From Cristatella mucedo (lineage: Eukaryota; Bryozoa; Phylactolaemata; Cristatellidae), in NCBI GenBank assembly GCA_009760855.2, contig WPIO01000022.1, positions 5,127,501-5,191,500 on the forward strand: 64,000 bases of DNA. Reading direction: 5' to 3'. Within the stretch, counting starts at the first letter, position 1. Each line of letters begins with the position of its first letter. The translations under genes were made by a program, and so were the position numbers. Below, in pieces: positions 11,633 through 24,572 of the stretch. The notes beneath the pieces were generated by a model. The model was not told the origin of the DNA. It ran no database searches and was given only the letters and a program-made list of their open reading frames with translations.

Positions 11633-11905
11633 TGTAATGTAATGTAATGTAATGTATCTCTGTCTGTAGCTCCACAAAGTCATAAAGACCATGTGGGTGT
11701 TACGCAGGAGAGTTTTGTATAGCGAACTCACAGCCTAAGCGGCTTTCGGTACGCATTCGGTAGCCAACAGACTTCGTCTCATGCAACAAAGAGAAAGTGG
11801 AAAGCATAGCAAAGTCAGTAGACCAGTTGAGGTAGTGAGTAGCATGGAAGTAGCAGCTCAGGACCGCTGAGAAGGGTTAGCCATAGTCGTCAGTAGTAGA
11901 GTAGT
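11633..11905 (-). mobile_element. LINE-B inserted in LINE-A
   Basis: Begins with the reverse complement of the (TACAT)n tail (TGTAATG repeats), followed by the LINE-B 3' hairpin, the GCTTTCGGTACGCATTCGG block, and the C-terminal coding region. It ends where LINE-A sequence resumes. It is strongly 5'-truncated. Confidence 0.9.
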
Positions 11906-12948
11906 TAGTGGTACCATGCTCAATGCTAGCAAGCATAAAATATATAGAGGTGACATGCACAGGGTCAACATGCAACTATGGTTAGAGGCAGCATGCACAC
12001 TGTCAGCATGCATAAACACACAAAGGACAGATAACAAAGACCCACAAAATGCAGTTATATCGTTCTTTGCTTCTTTTCAAATGCTGTCAAGTTAGGGGAT
12101 GTCGTGCAGCAAGTCGGGAGTGAGCTCCAGGCTTTGGGAGCATACGAACTAAAGGCACGGTCTCCAAAGGATTTTAGGTTCCTATGAGGTGTAGCTATCA
12201 AATCTGATCCATAAAATCGGTTGATGTAATACATAGCTTGGTAGGGGAGTAGTTCCGATACCTACGCAGGAGTTAGAGAGTGAACGGTTCTAAAAGTTCA
12301 TTATAGAACCTTAAAGTCGATGCGTTGCTTGACTGGGAGCCCTTGCAGGTCGGCTAGAAGTGGCATGATGTAGCAACTGTGCTGATCACTGCAGACAAGC
12401 CTGGCTGCAGAGTGTTGCAGTAATGGTAAGCAACTGAAAACACGGGCCGGTAGACCAGCAAGCTGTGAGGTACAGAAATCGAGACGGGATGTTACAAATG
12501 CATGAACCAATTTGGATGTAGCACCCCTGAATTTTAGAAATGTTATATAACTGAAAGTAGGCAGATTTGACTGTGGAGCTGGTGTGATCGTCTAATGAAA
12601 GTTCTCTTTGGAACAGGACACCAAGATTGTCTGCAGATGCAGCAAGAGATATGCTGGCAGAGCCAATTTTGAGCGTTAAGTTTTCCAATTTCTGAGTCAC
12701 GTAATTCAATGTGAGAAAGTTTGCAGCCATCCATGGGCTGATGTCATCAATACGAACAACAGGGGAGTTGAGAGAATTCAATGAGCTGGAGGGCTGGAGG
12801 GATCAGAGCAAAGGTACAATTGAGTGTCATCTGCACAGAAGTGATAATTGTGCCTGGCAATCACATCGGCAAGAGGAAGAGTATAAACCGTGAAAAACAG
12901 CCGACCAAACACAGAGCTCTGAGGTGTACCGTACTTCAGCTTCCTCGT
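11906..12948 (-). mobile_element. LINE-A (outer element, right piece) with RT motifs B and C
   Basis: Antisense LINE-A from the 3' UTR through the C-terminal region into the RT palm. The minus-strand frame at 12778-12960 reads KYGTPQSSVFGRLFFTVYTL (decayed motif B, usually GVPQGSVLGP) and then HFCADDTQLYLC (motif C with both aspartates). Frameshifts occur near 12450 and 12540. Together with 11536-11632 this is one element of about 1.1 kb. Confidence 0.9.
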
Positions 12949-12965
12949 GTGATCTAGCAACAGCC

Positions 12966-13020
12966 TTTAATATGAGTCATTTGTATACAACACCAAGAGA
13001 GCTGAATCTCTTTTAGGGGC
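12966..13020 (-). mobile_element. SINE-1/LINE-A type 3' tail fragment
   Basis: Antisense of a SINE-1 tail: ATTTGTATACAACACC, AGAGAGCTGAATCTCT. No tRNA-like head follows. Confidence 0.6.
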
Positions 13021-13530
13021 TAGAGTTTAACTCATTGAGACATGCTAACCATTTCTGGCATGCAGTGAACACAAAAGACCCAAGATGAATTTTCTTTAGC
13101 AAGCTTAGACATTAGTCAAAGGACTACACTTAGTGCACTCCTTTTCGGCTTGGCAGGAGAGAACTGGATTGCCATGATTAAATCGCATATCGAAGTTGTT
13201 TTCTTATTGTTTCCAATAAAGAGGTGAAGAGTTCAGTCTTGGTTGGTATTCTGAGATTGGCATTCCTTCGACTGGGCTCTGCAATTACATTAATTTGCCC
13301 GGCACTCTTGAAGGTGCTATTGTTACAGACAGAGCTATGGTTCATGTACCACATTACCTCGACTTTTAAGGTTTAGAGTCGGTTGATGTGGACTTTTAAT
13401 GAAGCCTATTTTTACAGCACGGGGCTGTTCGTGCGCTCTAGGATGAAGTCGAACAGACCAGCGTCTTGTAATCTTCCCAGAATCAGAAGTTGGCTTGTAT
13501 TGGGGATCGCAACTGTGATGAGAACAACAA
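13021..13530. other. Unassigned sequence
   Basis: No gene or repeat family recognised. Confidence 0.35.
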
Positions 13531-13720
13531 CGGGTGAGCCGCAATGGCACACTAGGTAAATCGGTTGCTCTTCAAGACCTCGGTCCCGAGGCTGAGTTCG
13601 AATCCTGTGGTGGGCGATCGCTTGCCGTTGCAAGCGGTGGGGATAGCCTTTAAGGCTCTTATGCCTAGCAGTGCAAGCCCACAAGTCTACTAGGTAACTA
13701 GATGTTTGATCTGAATATAT
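13531..13720 (+). mobile_element. SINE-2, diverged copy
   Basis: tRNA-like head with GATGGCACACTAGG-type A box region (here AATGGCACACTAGG), CTCGGTCCCGAGG and a B box GAGTTCGAATCC. The body GCAAGCGGTGGGGATAGCC plus AAGGCTCTT follows, and then a poorly kept end. The usual oligo-T terminus is lost. Confidence 0.82.
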
Positions 13721-16200
13721 TTATGCTTCTAGGTCATGCTAAACTTGAGAGCGAATGACCAGCTTTAACAAGCATAAAATCTATTATGCATATAAAAAAT
13801 CCCGTGATGTCTTTTATTGTATATATTATATTTTTATTATATATTATTATCTATATTGTTTTATTACTCGTATTATCTTTTATTTCATCATTGGTACCAG
13901 TATCTGTCAGTCTATGCCTTTTCCTTGCTTACAACAAAAGGCGTTTCTGCCTCGGAATCTGGGCTGGGCATCGTAGCAAGCAATCTTTGCTCCTGCTACA
14001 GTAAGCCTACAGAGGGCAACTGCCACTGCCACCTCTTGCCGCTGACTCAGCACGGAAGAGGGGCTTTCTCACTAACTCACATGCATCAGTAAGGCAAATA
14101 GCATGTTTTCTTAGATGCCTTGCTGATGAACATGTTGCACCGTTTAGATAAAATAGTCAGTGCTGCTTAGACAAAGATCGTTGGCTCTCTTTCATGCCGT
14201 AACGGTTAGTCGGACTGAGTCGGTGAGGTGACTGGGTCTACTGGAACTTCCGCCACTGTCGGTCGTGGCTAAAACTCAGCTTTGCTGCATAAAGCCTACT
14301 ACAACAATGTGCACCTTAAAAGCATTCACATTGGCCACACAGAGTATGCAAGAACTCAGGTGCCACTCGTGTGCTTTAGGAGACTCGCACTTGAGACAAA
14401 AGAAACTTTCACGAGGCTGCATTTCTTTCTGGTGCCCAGGCGAGTGTGGACCGAGGTGAAGCATCGATTGAAAGTGGAACAAAATTTCGTCGTCGTCGCT
14501 GATGATCGCGGTAGAGCGTGGGAACAAGAGGCAGCCCAGGCTGCTGCCCTGCCAGGACCTGGGAGGGGGCAAATTCCCCCTTGCCCCCTCCCAGGCTAGG
14601 CCACTGAGTGAGGAGGCAGGTTTTCCGCTCAGAAGACTGAATGGTAAACACGGTTGGTCCAGGAAGGAGGCATGCGACTCGCAAATTTTGAAATGACTGT
14701 AAACTCCGAATACCATGTACGACTGTCATAGCTGGACACTTGTGATTCATTTATTTCAGTTCGATGCCAGCAGTGAAAGCTAAAAGCTGATGCCAAAGCA
14801 TCAGGCAGCAAAAGCAACAAAATTGTCGAGTCCGCCTAAAGAGCAGTGAAATGAAGAGATTACGTTCATCTGATTGTGATTTAAACTGCCCCCTCCTCCT
14901 ACCCCTCCCACTGCACAAGCCTGGAGCAGGCAATGGCAGAAGCCGCTGGGGATGTAGTTCCACTGACAGCACTTGTCGACTGAGCCCGTTCATTGCAGCG
15001 CTAGAGTTTTCAGCAGCGGTTTCTGGCTTCCAGCACAATATCAAGAGCAACAAGCCAGGCGATTTGCAATGCTTCTTGACCGTAAGAGATCTTACGGCTT
15101 CGTCTTTGCCAGGCTCACTGAGTGGAAGGTGAACCTATTCTAGCCATCTTTCGGTACGTCATCGTAAGCATCTGCAGCTCTACTGCTCTTTCAGCAGCGA
15201 ACGGTGCCACTGTCGTTGCGTGCGAGGCTAACTTTTTGCTGGCGAAAACATCAAATTCATCGAATTGGAACTAGAATTCTAGAGTGTTTTTTCAATGCGG
15301 TCAAAATATCGTGCAAGAAATCAACAAGACCTCTGCCGGCCATCTGGTCATGCCGGCAGATTACCTACCGCAGTGCCGCAGGGCACTTCGATGGCACCAC
15401 TTCTGAGTGCTACGAAAGGGTAACCAGGCTGCCATTAATACAGCAGCAGCCTGGAGGATTCTGCCGTGCCAAGCAACAAGGAGAGCTGGCTCTCTTCTTG
15501 AGCTCAGAGCTGGCTCTGCTTCGTGGCTGGAGCTGAGCTCCAGAGCTCGCTCTGCTTCGTGGCAGGCAGCCGAGCTGTGGCAAGTCCTGGCAGGCTGCCT
15601 GGAAGAGCAGCTGTCTGTATTTGGCAAGCAAAGAAGTGAAAGCCTTCTTAATTTCCACACGTGTGGCCCGAAATAAGTTGACATGTTTACTTAGTTTCCA
15701 ATTTCTTCCACTGGGCTTTACTCGGCAGCAGCCGCCTTTACCAGAGAGCTGGCTCTTTGATTTTTACTTTGAGGTATGACCCAAAAAATCTAAGTAAACC
15801 GGCAAATTGTAGCAAGAACATGGGGTACATTACACTTTGTGCAGCCACTGGACGGTAGACAGTTGGTAGTCAACATGCTCTGGGCAGTTGGTAAACCTAG
15901 CTTCGGTGTTGACACTACTGAATTCCATTGACAAGAGCAGTATAAATGGCATAATATCGTGAGAAGTAGGCAAACATTATGCTATGGCCAAAATCCGGCC
16001 TAAACCCTCTCTCGGTGATGGTGCTGCTGCTGATGATAATGATGATGATGGAGGTGGTGGTGGTGGTGGTGCTGCTGCTGCTGCAGCTGGTGAGATCACA
16101 TTTCTATGCTACTTCCTTCACTGGTTTATTTTGTCTAGTCATATATTTATCAGTCATAAAATATAGGGGTACTTCTCTATTTCTATGATATTATTCTGTT
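13721..16200. other. Unassigned sequence with short trinucleotide tracts
   Basis: No gene recognised. Overlapping frames at 14276-14750 and 14851-15132 show no domains. The stretch 15480-15560 is a cluster of imperfect AGAGCTGGCTCTGCTTCGTGG-like direct and inverted repeats. A GAT/GGT/GCT triplet tract is at 16017-16085. Confidence 0.35.
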
Positions 16201-16202
16201 TT

Positions 16203-16440
16203 AGCTTTTGGCGATTGGGCCTTAAGTTCATATGAACCGAAAGTCTGGAACTCGCTTCGGGCTGCTGTTGCCAGCAGCTATGGTTTTGCAGCACTTAGAT
16301 TGAAGCTCAAGACACATTTTTTTGATAACTTTTCTTCACCCCAGTGAACTTGTCTTTGTTGTTCCTGTGTGCTTTGCATGCTTACCTGTGCATGACTCAG
16401 TGCATGCTACTATGCATGGTCCGGCTACCTGTAGCTAGTG
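16203..16440 (+). mobile_element. LINE C-terminal fragment, divergent family
   Basis: Translates as FGDWALSSYEPKVWNSL then LRLKLKTHFFDNF, clearly the same terminal block as in LINE-A (SFGDRAFSSYAPKAWNSLP) but with different residues and a different 3' UTR. It may belong to a fourth relative. The 3' boundary is uncertain. Confidence 0.65.
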
Positions 16441-16664
16441 CTTCCTTTTTAATTTGGGGGCATTGCCATCATTTCAAAATAAATTTTAAAATGTTTTAAA
16501 TTATTTAAAATGTTTTCTTATATAAGTGAGATGGTTCCTTCTCCCGTGAAAATATCCTCCAACTCCTCGCCCCCAAAAATTGATCGAGAATGTTCCCGGC
16601 TCATCAGCAAGCTGGAATTGATCCAGAATGGTGCCCACGCCACCATTTGCTTCCTCCTGGTCCT

Positions 16665-16800
16665 TTGTAATGTAATGTATCTCTGTCTGCAACTCCACAA
16701 AGCCATAAAGACTATGTGGGTGTTACACACTGGAGAGTTATGTATAGCGAACTCGCAGCCTTTCAGCGGCTTTCGGTACAAGCATTCGGTAGCCGACAGA
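16665..16800 (-). mobile_element. LINE-B 3' end, antisense
   Basis: TGTAATGTAATG tail, 3' hairpin and the GCTTTCGG...GCATTCGGTAGCC block. It stops at a TCC-repeat (16801-16822). Confidence 0.88.
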
Positions 16801-16826
16801 CTTCCTCCTCCTCCTCCTCCTCATCC
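16801..16826. repeat. (TCC)n microsatellite
   Basis: Short TCC array directly at the truncated end of the LINE-B fragment. Confidence 0.9.
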
Positions 16827-19159
16827 TTGCTTCCTCCTCTTCTTGCTGCCCCAGTTTCTTACGGGCGTTTTCGTAATCCATGGAACTAGTGGCTGCTAAA
16901 TGGTCGGAATGCGAACATGAGCTTTTTGGAAATAACTCGCTTGAGCTGAGCAAAGTTCAATGCAGGACCGCAACAGCCAACAGTAGTGCCTGCACTACAG
17001 CAGCAATGTTACTTACTTTTCTTAAATAAAACGAAAACATTAAAAATAACCTAAAAATCTGAACCTATATTAAAATACATTTTTTAAATGCCTACTTTAA
17101 AAAAAAAATTAAAAATGTGCTCACTCCTGCTGCCGTTGGTCCTTAGTGTGTTCTTGTGTGTCTCTAAGCTTATCTAAGCATGATACTTGTGCGCTCTTGC
17201 TTGCTTGTCCAAGTATGAAATCGTGCATGCCATTAACCCTTGGTTGTTGCAATTCTTGTGGTAATTTTTTATAGCACCCGAATAGATATTTGGTTCTGTT
17301 ACCGTGCTATAAAAATGACTGATTATCCTTATGATTAGCTACCACTTTTATGTCGACACGAATGGCTGCACTGTTTTTTGCCTATTTAGCCTCTTCCTCA
17401 ATGCTACTAACTGCTGCTAGATTCTACTAGTAGCTGCAATCCAGAGTTATCTCCACTGATAATCAGCTTCGCAAAGCTCAAACAACGATGGCGTGATTAC
17501 ACAGAGCTGCGCTTAGAGTGTACTTACAAATTTCACTGCTGTCTGCAAGTGAGTTTTACAGGAACCGATTACGAATTAGTGTGGTGCAGCCCCAATTTGG
17601 ATTGTGGTACCACTTAGACTGTTGTGCAGTCTAGCAGAACTTCTCTGTTCATTTTCTTGAGAGCACGCAATGCTAATGCAGGAGATGTGTCTGATGCATT
17701 CTACACGAAGTGCTACATGATATGCAATCGTTCTGGCGCCCAGAAATCCTGGAACTGCCAGCTGCTGGTCCTACTGAAGTACCTCTTGTAAGCCTTTTAG
17801 TGCATATCACTAATCCTAGAATGTGTTGATTCTTGCAAACCTGCTGAAGTACATGACGAATTGAGTTCAGCCTTATTTGCTGTATCATGTGTTCGTTATG
17901 CCACATTTCATCGGCAGCAAACCAGCTAGTTGCCTTATAAGTGATCGACGAGTGGACGAACAAGCACGTACACACACGCTCTCACACCCGCGCACGCACG
18001 CACACACCTATAATCGCACGTAGGTGCGAGCGACTAAAGACTCATGCTCGCGCTTGGGGGAGGGGAGGCGGCCCTCACAATACATATAGAGGCATAGTCA
18101 ATGTTGCCTATAGGAATATTCCATATAAATTTATCATAAAAACACAGAATGTGTGCCTTCACCAACAGAAGTGGGTAAATTTCCTTGTGCACAATATTGA
18201 GCATGAGGCCTGTTATGCATGTATATAGACGACATATTAAATGACGCATTTGTCTCGTCCTCATAACGACTCCCGAGTAGCAACTCACTGCAGCTAAAGA
18301 ATAAATTACAACGAGCAAGTAACCATGTTTCTACCACTCCCATTTAGCCTACCATCACGTTTACCACATTCATCCTAAACACTAAAGCTACCATGAGGCA
18401 GGATTGTGGAATCAAACACTTGCCAGATGGACCCTGGAGGTGAGATTTACCAAGTTGCACAAATGTCGATCTAAAGTGTCAAAATCTTGTTATTTTTATA
18501 TAGAGAATTCCATAAGGCTTACGATTTTAAGGATACTTAACCTTGAACTTCGAAGGGTGCTAGTGCATTCCACCTAAAGTGTGCTGTGGTTTAGAAATGT
18601 TAGCATGTTACGTCAGCCAGATTATGACTGATTTAATAACACTCAAGGTTTCCTAATAGTAATGTTTTGAACCGATAATATACCTTAATCTGTAAATGGG
18701 CAATATGAAAGCAGAAGTCGTGTAATAAGTAGTCTAGTGGTTATAGCCTAGTGCTCTAGTGCTTTGGGCAAGGCAGTGCAGTTGTGCTCAGTGCATCGAA
18801 CCAGGACCGGGTTGTCCGCTGGTTGGCTGGTTCTGGGCACCAAATCGAGGCCCTCGATGGCTGTCGAATAGACGGCTCTCGGCAATGGATAAGGACTTGT
18901 TACATTAAGGCAGGCTTGCTCTTTATTTCCGCGATACTCGGCACTCACTCTGGCAGGCCTGCACGTAGCAAGGCAGTGTCTGTGACTCGTGCTAGCCGTG
19001 CTTCGAGGCACCGAAGCTTGATCGGTAGCTTTTTTCCACATTTTTGGCCAGCACTAAACACCTTATCAGTGCTGTGTTGTGAAGTAACGACTTTAATGAG
19101 AAGTCTTTACTGCACTTCTAAAAGAGTACGGTGTTTTTTCTATCGTGGTAGCTCAACAA
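16827..19159. other. Unassigned sequence
   Basis: Mostly AT-leaning with no recognised gene. A weak tRNA-like stretch (TAGTCTAGTGGTTATAGCC) is at 18731-18750 but no matching B box is convincing. The 126-codon frame at 18784-19164 has no motif. Confidence 0.35.
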
Positions 19160-19403
19160 GCTGAGAGTGTATTGGTTGCCCGTAATGGAGTTAATCGACT
19201 TCAAGGTTCTGCCTTTTAGGTCCCTTGGCTCTCTTGCTCCGACCTACCTATGCTAAATACAGTACTTACTAATCAGGCTTCCCAGTGTAGCCCTGCCCAC
19301 TTTTTTACCTCAGTTGTTTCGGTGTGCACCCAAAGCTTGGGATTCACCCGTGACTGACGTCAAGTTACGAGATCCCATGACTTAACGACATTTAGAAGTT
19401 AAT
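19160..19403 (+). mobile_element. LINE-A C-terminal relic
   Basis: Diverged match to the LQWLPV...DFKVL and FRSLxSLAPTYLS blocks, then APKAWxS-like and DLTTF-like remains, with several stops. No 3' tail is kept. Confidence 0.65.
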
Positions 19404-19583
19404 AGCCTCACTCCACCTGTCTCACTATCTTTGCTCCATCCGTGCGGTTTTTCCTATCCACAGCCTCGCGTGCTCTTGTGTCTGACTTTTTTAGCTACCA
19501 TTCCTCCTCCTTGATGTTATGCTACAAAACCACCAGCCACATCTACCAGCAACAACTCACATCCGTGCACAAGCGTGTGTGCC

Positions 19584-19584
<1 letters not shown>

Positions 19585-19634
<50 letters not shown>
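19585..19634. repeat. (AC)n microsatellite
   Basis: About 50 bp of AC followed by a short GCGC run. Confidence 0.97.
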
Positions 19635-19636
<2 letters not shown>

Positions 19637-19908
19637 GCGCAGGCATACACGTGCACACATTATGGTAGTCTCTCCAAAAGGAAGCTGTAAAGATTCTCTA
19701 GATTAATTCTGAACTGGTTCACCAAAGCCATCTCAGCCCCTCTAGAAAATGCATCACTGTACTGCATTTTGGGCTTGTCGGAAGCTCTGCCAGGAAGCCT
19801 CTTTAGATTTACTCAAGAAATAAAGTGCTGCCCCGGAGATTCGAAGAGTCTGGCGCTGCCCTCGACGGTGGTGCAGCTGCCCGACAGTGGGTTCACGTGC
19901 CTCCACCT

Positions 19909-19972
19909 GAAGAGATTAAGTTATCGGAGGGCCCTATACAAATGTAGTATTGCTATTATTATTAATATTACT
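19909..19972 (+). mobile_element. SINE-1/LINE-A type 3' tail fragment
   Basis: GAAGAGATTAAGTTATCGG, AGGGCCCTATACAAATGTAG and ATTATT repeats correspond to the shared 3' hairpin tail. No coding or tRNA-like part lies upstream. Confidence 0.65.
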
Positions 19973-20865
19973 ATCATTGGTGGCCCCAATCTCAGGGCCC
20001 CACCTGAGCGAAATTTGTGGCAGCGTCTAGAGAAAGAAATGAGAGCCACTGCAGCTGTCACAGCGGATAGGCTCGTCTAAAAGGAATCATTTTCCACGTT
20101 GGAGCCAAAAGCCCAAGGGTCGCCACAAGGAAGCCAATAGACCAAACTATTTTAGAGAGAGAGAGAGCCTAGCCCCTATTTGGAGACCCCTAGGCTGTGC
20201 ACCGACATGTACAGGGGGGCAGGCCCCTCAAGACCCCTCTGTCGAGCCCGAACTCCTCAGAACCTCCGAAAAAACATGACGGCTCACCTTTTACGAAAGC
20301 CTCCTCTGGACATCGTAACCCTGACCTCTGGACACTGTGACTATGGCCCTGACATAGACACCTACAGGTGCAGCCCGGCTAGCCTGTGGAAGCAGTCTCC
20401 TCCGAGTGCAGCCGGCAGCAGCCTCTCTTGGAAGCCCGGTGGTCCGGCAACCCACCTCCCTACGCAGGGTGGCCACAGGGCTTCCATGTAGATAGAGGCT
20501 TACATCAGGGCTAAAGGGGTCGGTCTCGGTGTGGCCCCTGCGGTTTGCCACTGGCAGTAGCCTCTAGACAGAGGCTACTGCCATCGCCAGCCCATCCTCC
20601 TGAATGTAAGGACTCGTCCTCCTGAACCCGTGGAGTCTTTAGCCGGCACAGCCAAGTGAAGCAACTCTACACGACTCCTTGTCAGACTCACCATTGGTAG
20701 CTCCTTAGTAATTTTCTATAAGTTGGTGGACACAGTGTGGACACTGAATTGTGACAGAATCCCTGCAATTCATAATCAGAGGCTCCGACCAACCCTCATT
20801 CATGCTATGGCAGCACATAGAGGCCCTTCAGCCCCACACCCAACAGCTTTGATGCCACGTTTGAT
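19973..20865. other. Unassigned sequence, CCTC/CCCC-rich, with hairpin
   Basis: No gene recognised. Rich in short CCTCTGGACA-like repeats. A perfect 14-bp inverted repeat with a 4-nt loop lies at 20552-20583. Confidence 0.4.
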
Positions 20866-20945
20866 GTATGATTTCATTTCCTGCACGATCTCTATCCAGG
20901 CGCTTTACGTATGCCATAGGGCTCGAGCCCATGGTTTTGGTCGTT
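20866..20945 (-). mobile_element. SINE-1 fragment, antisense
   Basis: Degraded tail (ATCTCTATCCAGGCGCTTTACG) joined to the B-box region GGGCTCGAGCCC, then unrelated DNA. Confidence 0.6.
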
Positions 20946-21579
20946 AAAGGTGAGCCGGATGAGCAGGTGAGCCGTTAACCTTGCCCCACGGCCAAAGCAG
21001 GAGGGGGCAGCAGTTCCTGCAGAGCCAAAATTGGCACAGGGGGGCCCGGCGGCGGTGAAATCGCGGAAGAACATTCCAAATGCTTAGCCAGAGAATATAG
21101 TTGATCTACACATTCCTTACCTTATAAAAGCACGTTCACTAGCGTTAATTTGTTGGTTATTGCTGCATCAGTCATTGCTGCTATGTTACATTAGCCAAAA
21201 TGGCTTGAATGGACTCACTCTTGAAGAAGTCGTGTGACTGTCAGGCTGCAGTTACAATGAGTACTTGGTCTAAATACATAGATTTTACAGCTATGGTCAG
21301 TGTGAATTTATTCAGTATGCCACCTGGGGGCTACAGTACTAAACACTATTTAAGAAAAAAATCAGGCTGCCTCCCACCTCATTCGGAGATGTGGTTTGCC
21401 AGCAACTTATGTACGAGGGGGCACGGCTGTGTATCAAGTATTAGATTGTCCTTGCACTGTAAGGCAAGTGCCATTCGGGGGCCATCGGAAGGAATACCCT
21501 AAAAAAACGTGGTTAGCACTTGAATTACTAAACAAAAATTTGCATACACTTACATAGGTGGCTACTCGTAAAGCTGTAT
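20946..21579. other. Unassigned sequence
   Basis: Nothing recognised. Confidence 0.35.
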
Positions 21580-21766
21580 CAGTATTGATATACGGCTCAT
21601 TAGGTAAGGCGGTTGCTTTTCACGACCTCTCGGCCCCGAGGTCGTGGGCTCAAATCCTGCAGTGGGCGATCCTTTATCGCCACTGCAAACGGTGGTGATA
21701 GCCGTAAAGGCTCTTCTGTCTCTATGCAAAAGAGGCTGTTAAATCAGCTAGCATTTTTTTACACCG
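21580..21766 (+). mobile_element. SINE-2, full-length type
   Basis: Head with GGCTCATTAGGTAAGGCGG and a B box GGGCTCAAATCCTGC (one change from GGTTCGAATCC). The body GCGATCCTTTATCGCCACTGC, GGTGGTGATAGCCGTAAAGG and CTCTTCTGTCTCTATG follows, and the end is GTTAAATCAGCTAGCATTTTTTT. This copy, 29388-29577 and 33231-33395 define the family. Confidence 0.88.
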
Positions 21767-22564
<798 letters not shown>

Positions 22565-23680
22565 TACACGCCCATATTGAACTAGTAGCATGCACATATA
22601 AGAGCTCAAGTCTCGTTCTAAAGCTGAGTACTTCATCGATGCAATCCGTGCAGATGTTAAGGATAATACGGTTGATATATGAACATGAACTCTCTTTCTG
22701 GACTTGTTAAAGAGTAGTTAAAGAGCTGATCCTTTGTTGCGATTGCGCCATTATTTTTGTTAATAAAAACCTTATACCTAAATTTGTTATTCCACAGCTA
22801 CTGACACTGGTGCATGTAGTTGTACCACTTGGGAATCGAGCCTAATTTATATTCATTTGTGACAGCTTGGCTTTCATTACTGCTGAACAACCGGTAAGGG
22901 TTACCAAAAGTTGCTACAAATTACTTTTAGCCAGAATCAATGTTTACGGCAGCTTTAGAATGGCTGGCCTTTCAACGGCTTGCTAAACCTTTTTTCTGGA
23001 TTTTGGCAATTCACCACATGCTGTGCATTCCTTCAACAGTCGGATTCTCAGATGAAAGAGGAGTAGTACCGACAAATCTGTGAATATATAAACGCACGAG
23101 CATGTAAGTAAACTATGCACATAGCTCATCAGTAACTCTAGATGTGTCAGAGCATATCCCAAATATCCCAAAATAGAGATATCCCAAAAATATCCCAAGA
23201 TATCCCAAAATAGCCTTGCATTCTGGCGACTAAAGCACGAAGGTATCGTGCACCTGAAGCCTACCTCCTAATTAGTAAAACTGTCATTAAGCCAAGGTTG
23301 GACACCTCTTCCACGTTTGTTGAATCAATCAACTCTTCCACTCTTGCACGTTTCCATGCATCCTTCATTTTCCCCTCCTTATACTGAATACGGTTAAACT
23401 CGGCAAATTTTTCTGCCGAAGTAAAAGTAGATCGTCATGAAGATTCAGCACCTGATAATCTGTGCAGTATCTTGGCACCATTCAACTCTGTAGGGTCAGC
23501 GGCAATGCATAAATGTTATCCATGCAGATTTGCCTTCAGCCAAACTTTCTGGATTAAATTGATTGATAATTATAATGTGGTGAACTGCATTTTACCTCTT
23601 AAAGTGAGAGCTTCAGTAGGTATCTCACTTGAAGAGCCACTGATTATTTTCTGATCGACCAGTAATCATTCCCTTTTCTC
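22565..23680. other. Unassigned sequence with an ATATCCCAAA minisatellite
   Basis: No gene recognised. At 23152-23213 an AT-CCC unit (ATATCCCAAA, 10-12 bp) repeats about five times with small variations. Confidence 0.45.
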
Positions 23681-23936
23681 ATAATAATACTAATAATAAT
23701 AATAATACATTTAATATAGTGCCCTCAGAAAACTCGATCTCTTTCAAGGCACTTTACATTTGCTGCAAAGGAAGCACGATCGAATGGCTAGTGGTAGCAT
23801 GCTCACTAAACAACAAGAATAACATGGTTAAAGGTGACATGTACGGACTCAGCTTTTTAGTTTCTTTTTAAATGTGGATAAGTCAGGGGATGTCGTGACG
23901 CACGTCGGAAGTGAGTTCCAGGCTTTAGGAGCATTC
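23681..23936 (-). mobile_element. LINE-A 3' fragment, antisense, with internal deletion
   Basis: TTA-type tail (reverse), hairpin remnant, CTTTACATTTGCTGCAAAGG, and the 3' UTR. The 3' UTR then jumps from GACATGTACGGACTCAG straight to the C-terminal coding part (TTTCTTTTTAAATGTGG), losing about 100 bp present in other copies. Confidence 0.88.
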
Positions 23937-24423
23937 TACGCTTTCCCTTAGTGGCTGTTCGCAGCTCCATGGTAAACACGATTCATCCTTTGATGATCTG
24001 AGATCTTTTTTCTTGTTTGAGGACGCCCTACAGAATCATCGGAGCTCCTAATGCTTGACAGACTTAACTACAGCTTTCAGCTTTCTGAGGCTAGCTAGCT
24101 AGTCACTCGGTGTATTCATGAGCTTCGCAAAATGTCTCACTAACTTTTTCACTTCGTACGAGACTTTCAAGTTATCTGCTCATAGCAGAATAACATAACC
24201 CAGCTGCAGAGCTGGATTCGCGGGCATTGCAGGCTGAAATAACTACAGAACAGGGGCCGAATGACCAACAAGGAATATATAGACCGCAATGATAAAATTG
24301 TCCAAAACGGTAAAATAGTCCTATGCCGCCGACTGAACACTTTCAAGCCTGGGTAGCAAGGTAAACGTTTATTTCAGTTGAAGCTTGATACTAATTCCTG
24401 CATGTAATTGTAAACATTTAATA
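23937..24423. other. Unassigned sequence
   Basis: Nothing recognised. Confidence 0.35.
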
Positions 24424-24572
24424 AAAAAATTAGCCGATTTAATAGCCTCACTTTGTATATCGGCAGAAGAGCCTTGACGGCTATCGCTTGCAGTTGGCAA
24501 TCAAGATCGCGTCCACTGCAGGATTCGCATCTGCGACCTCGGTCGTGAAGGGCGAGCACCTGCACCTGCACC
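24424..24572 (-). mobile_element. SINE-2, antisense
   Basis: On the minus strand: CTTCACGACCGAGGTCGCAG, B-box-like ATGCGAATCCTGCAGTGG, body CTGCAAGCGATAGCCGTCAA and GGCTCTTCTGCCGATATAC, and end GCTATTAAATCGGCTAATTTTTTT. Head 5' part is missing or diverged. Confidence 0.82.

Noticed and set aside
18731-18810. tRNA-like A box TAGTCTAGTGGTTATAGCC
   Set aside because: A matching B box is not found at the right spacing and no SINE body follows.
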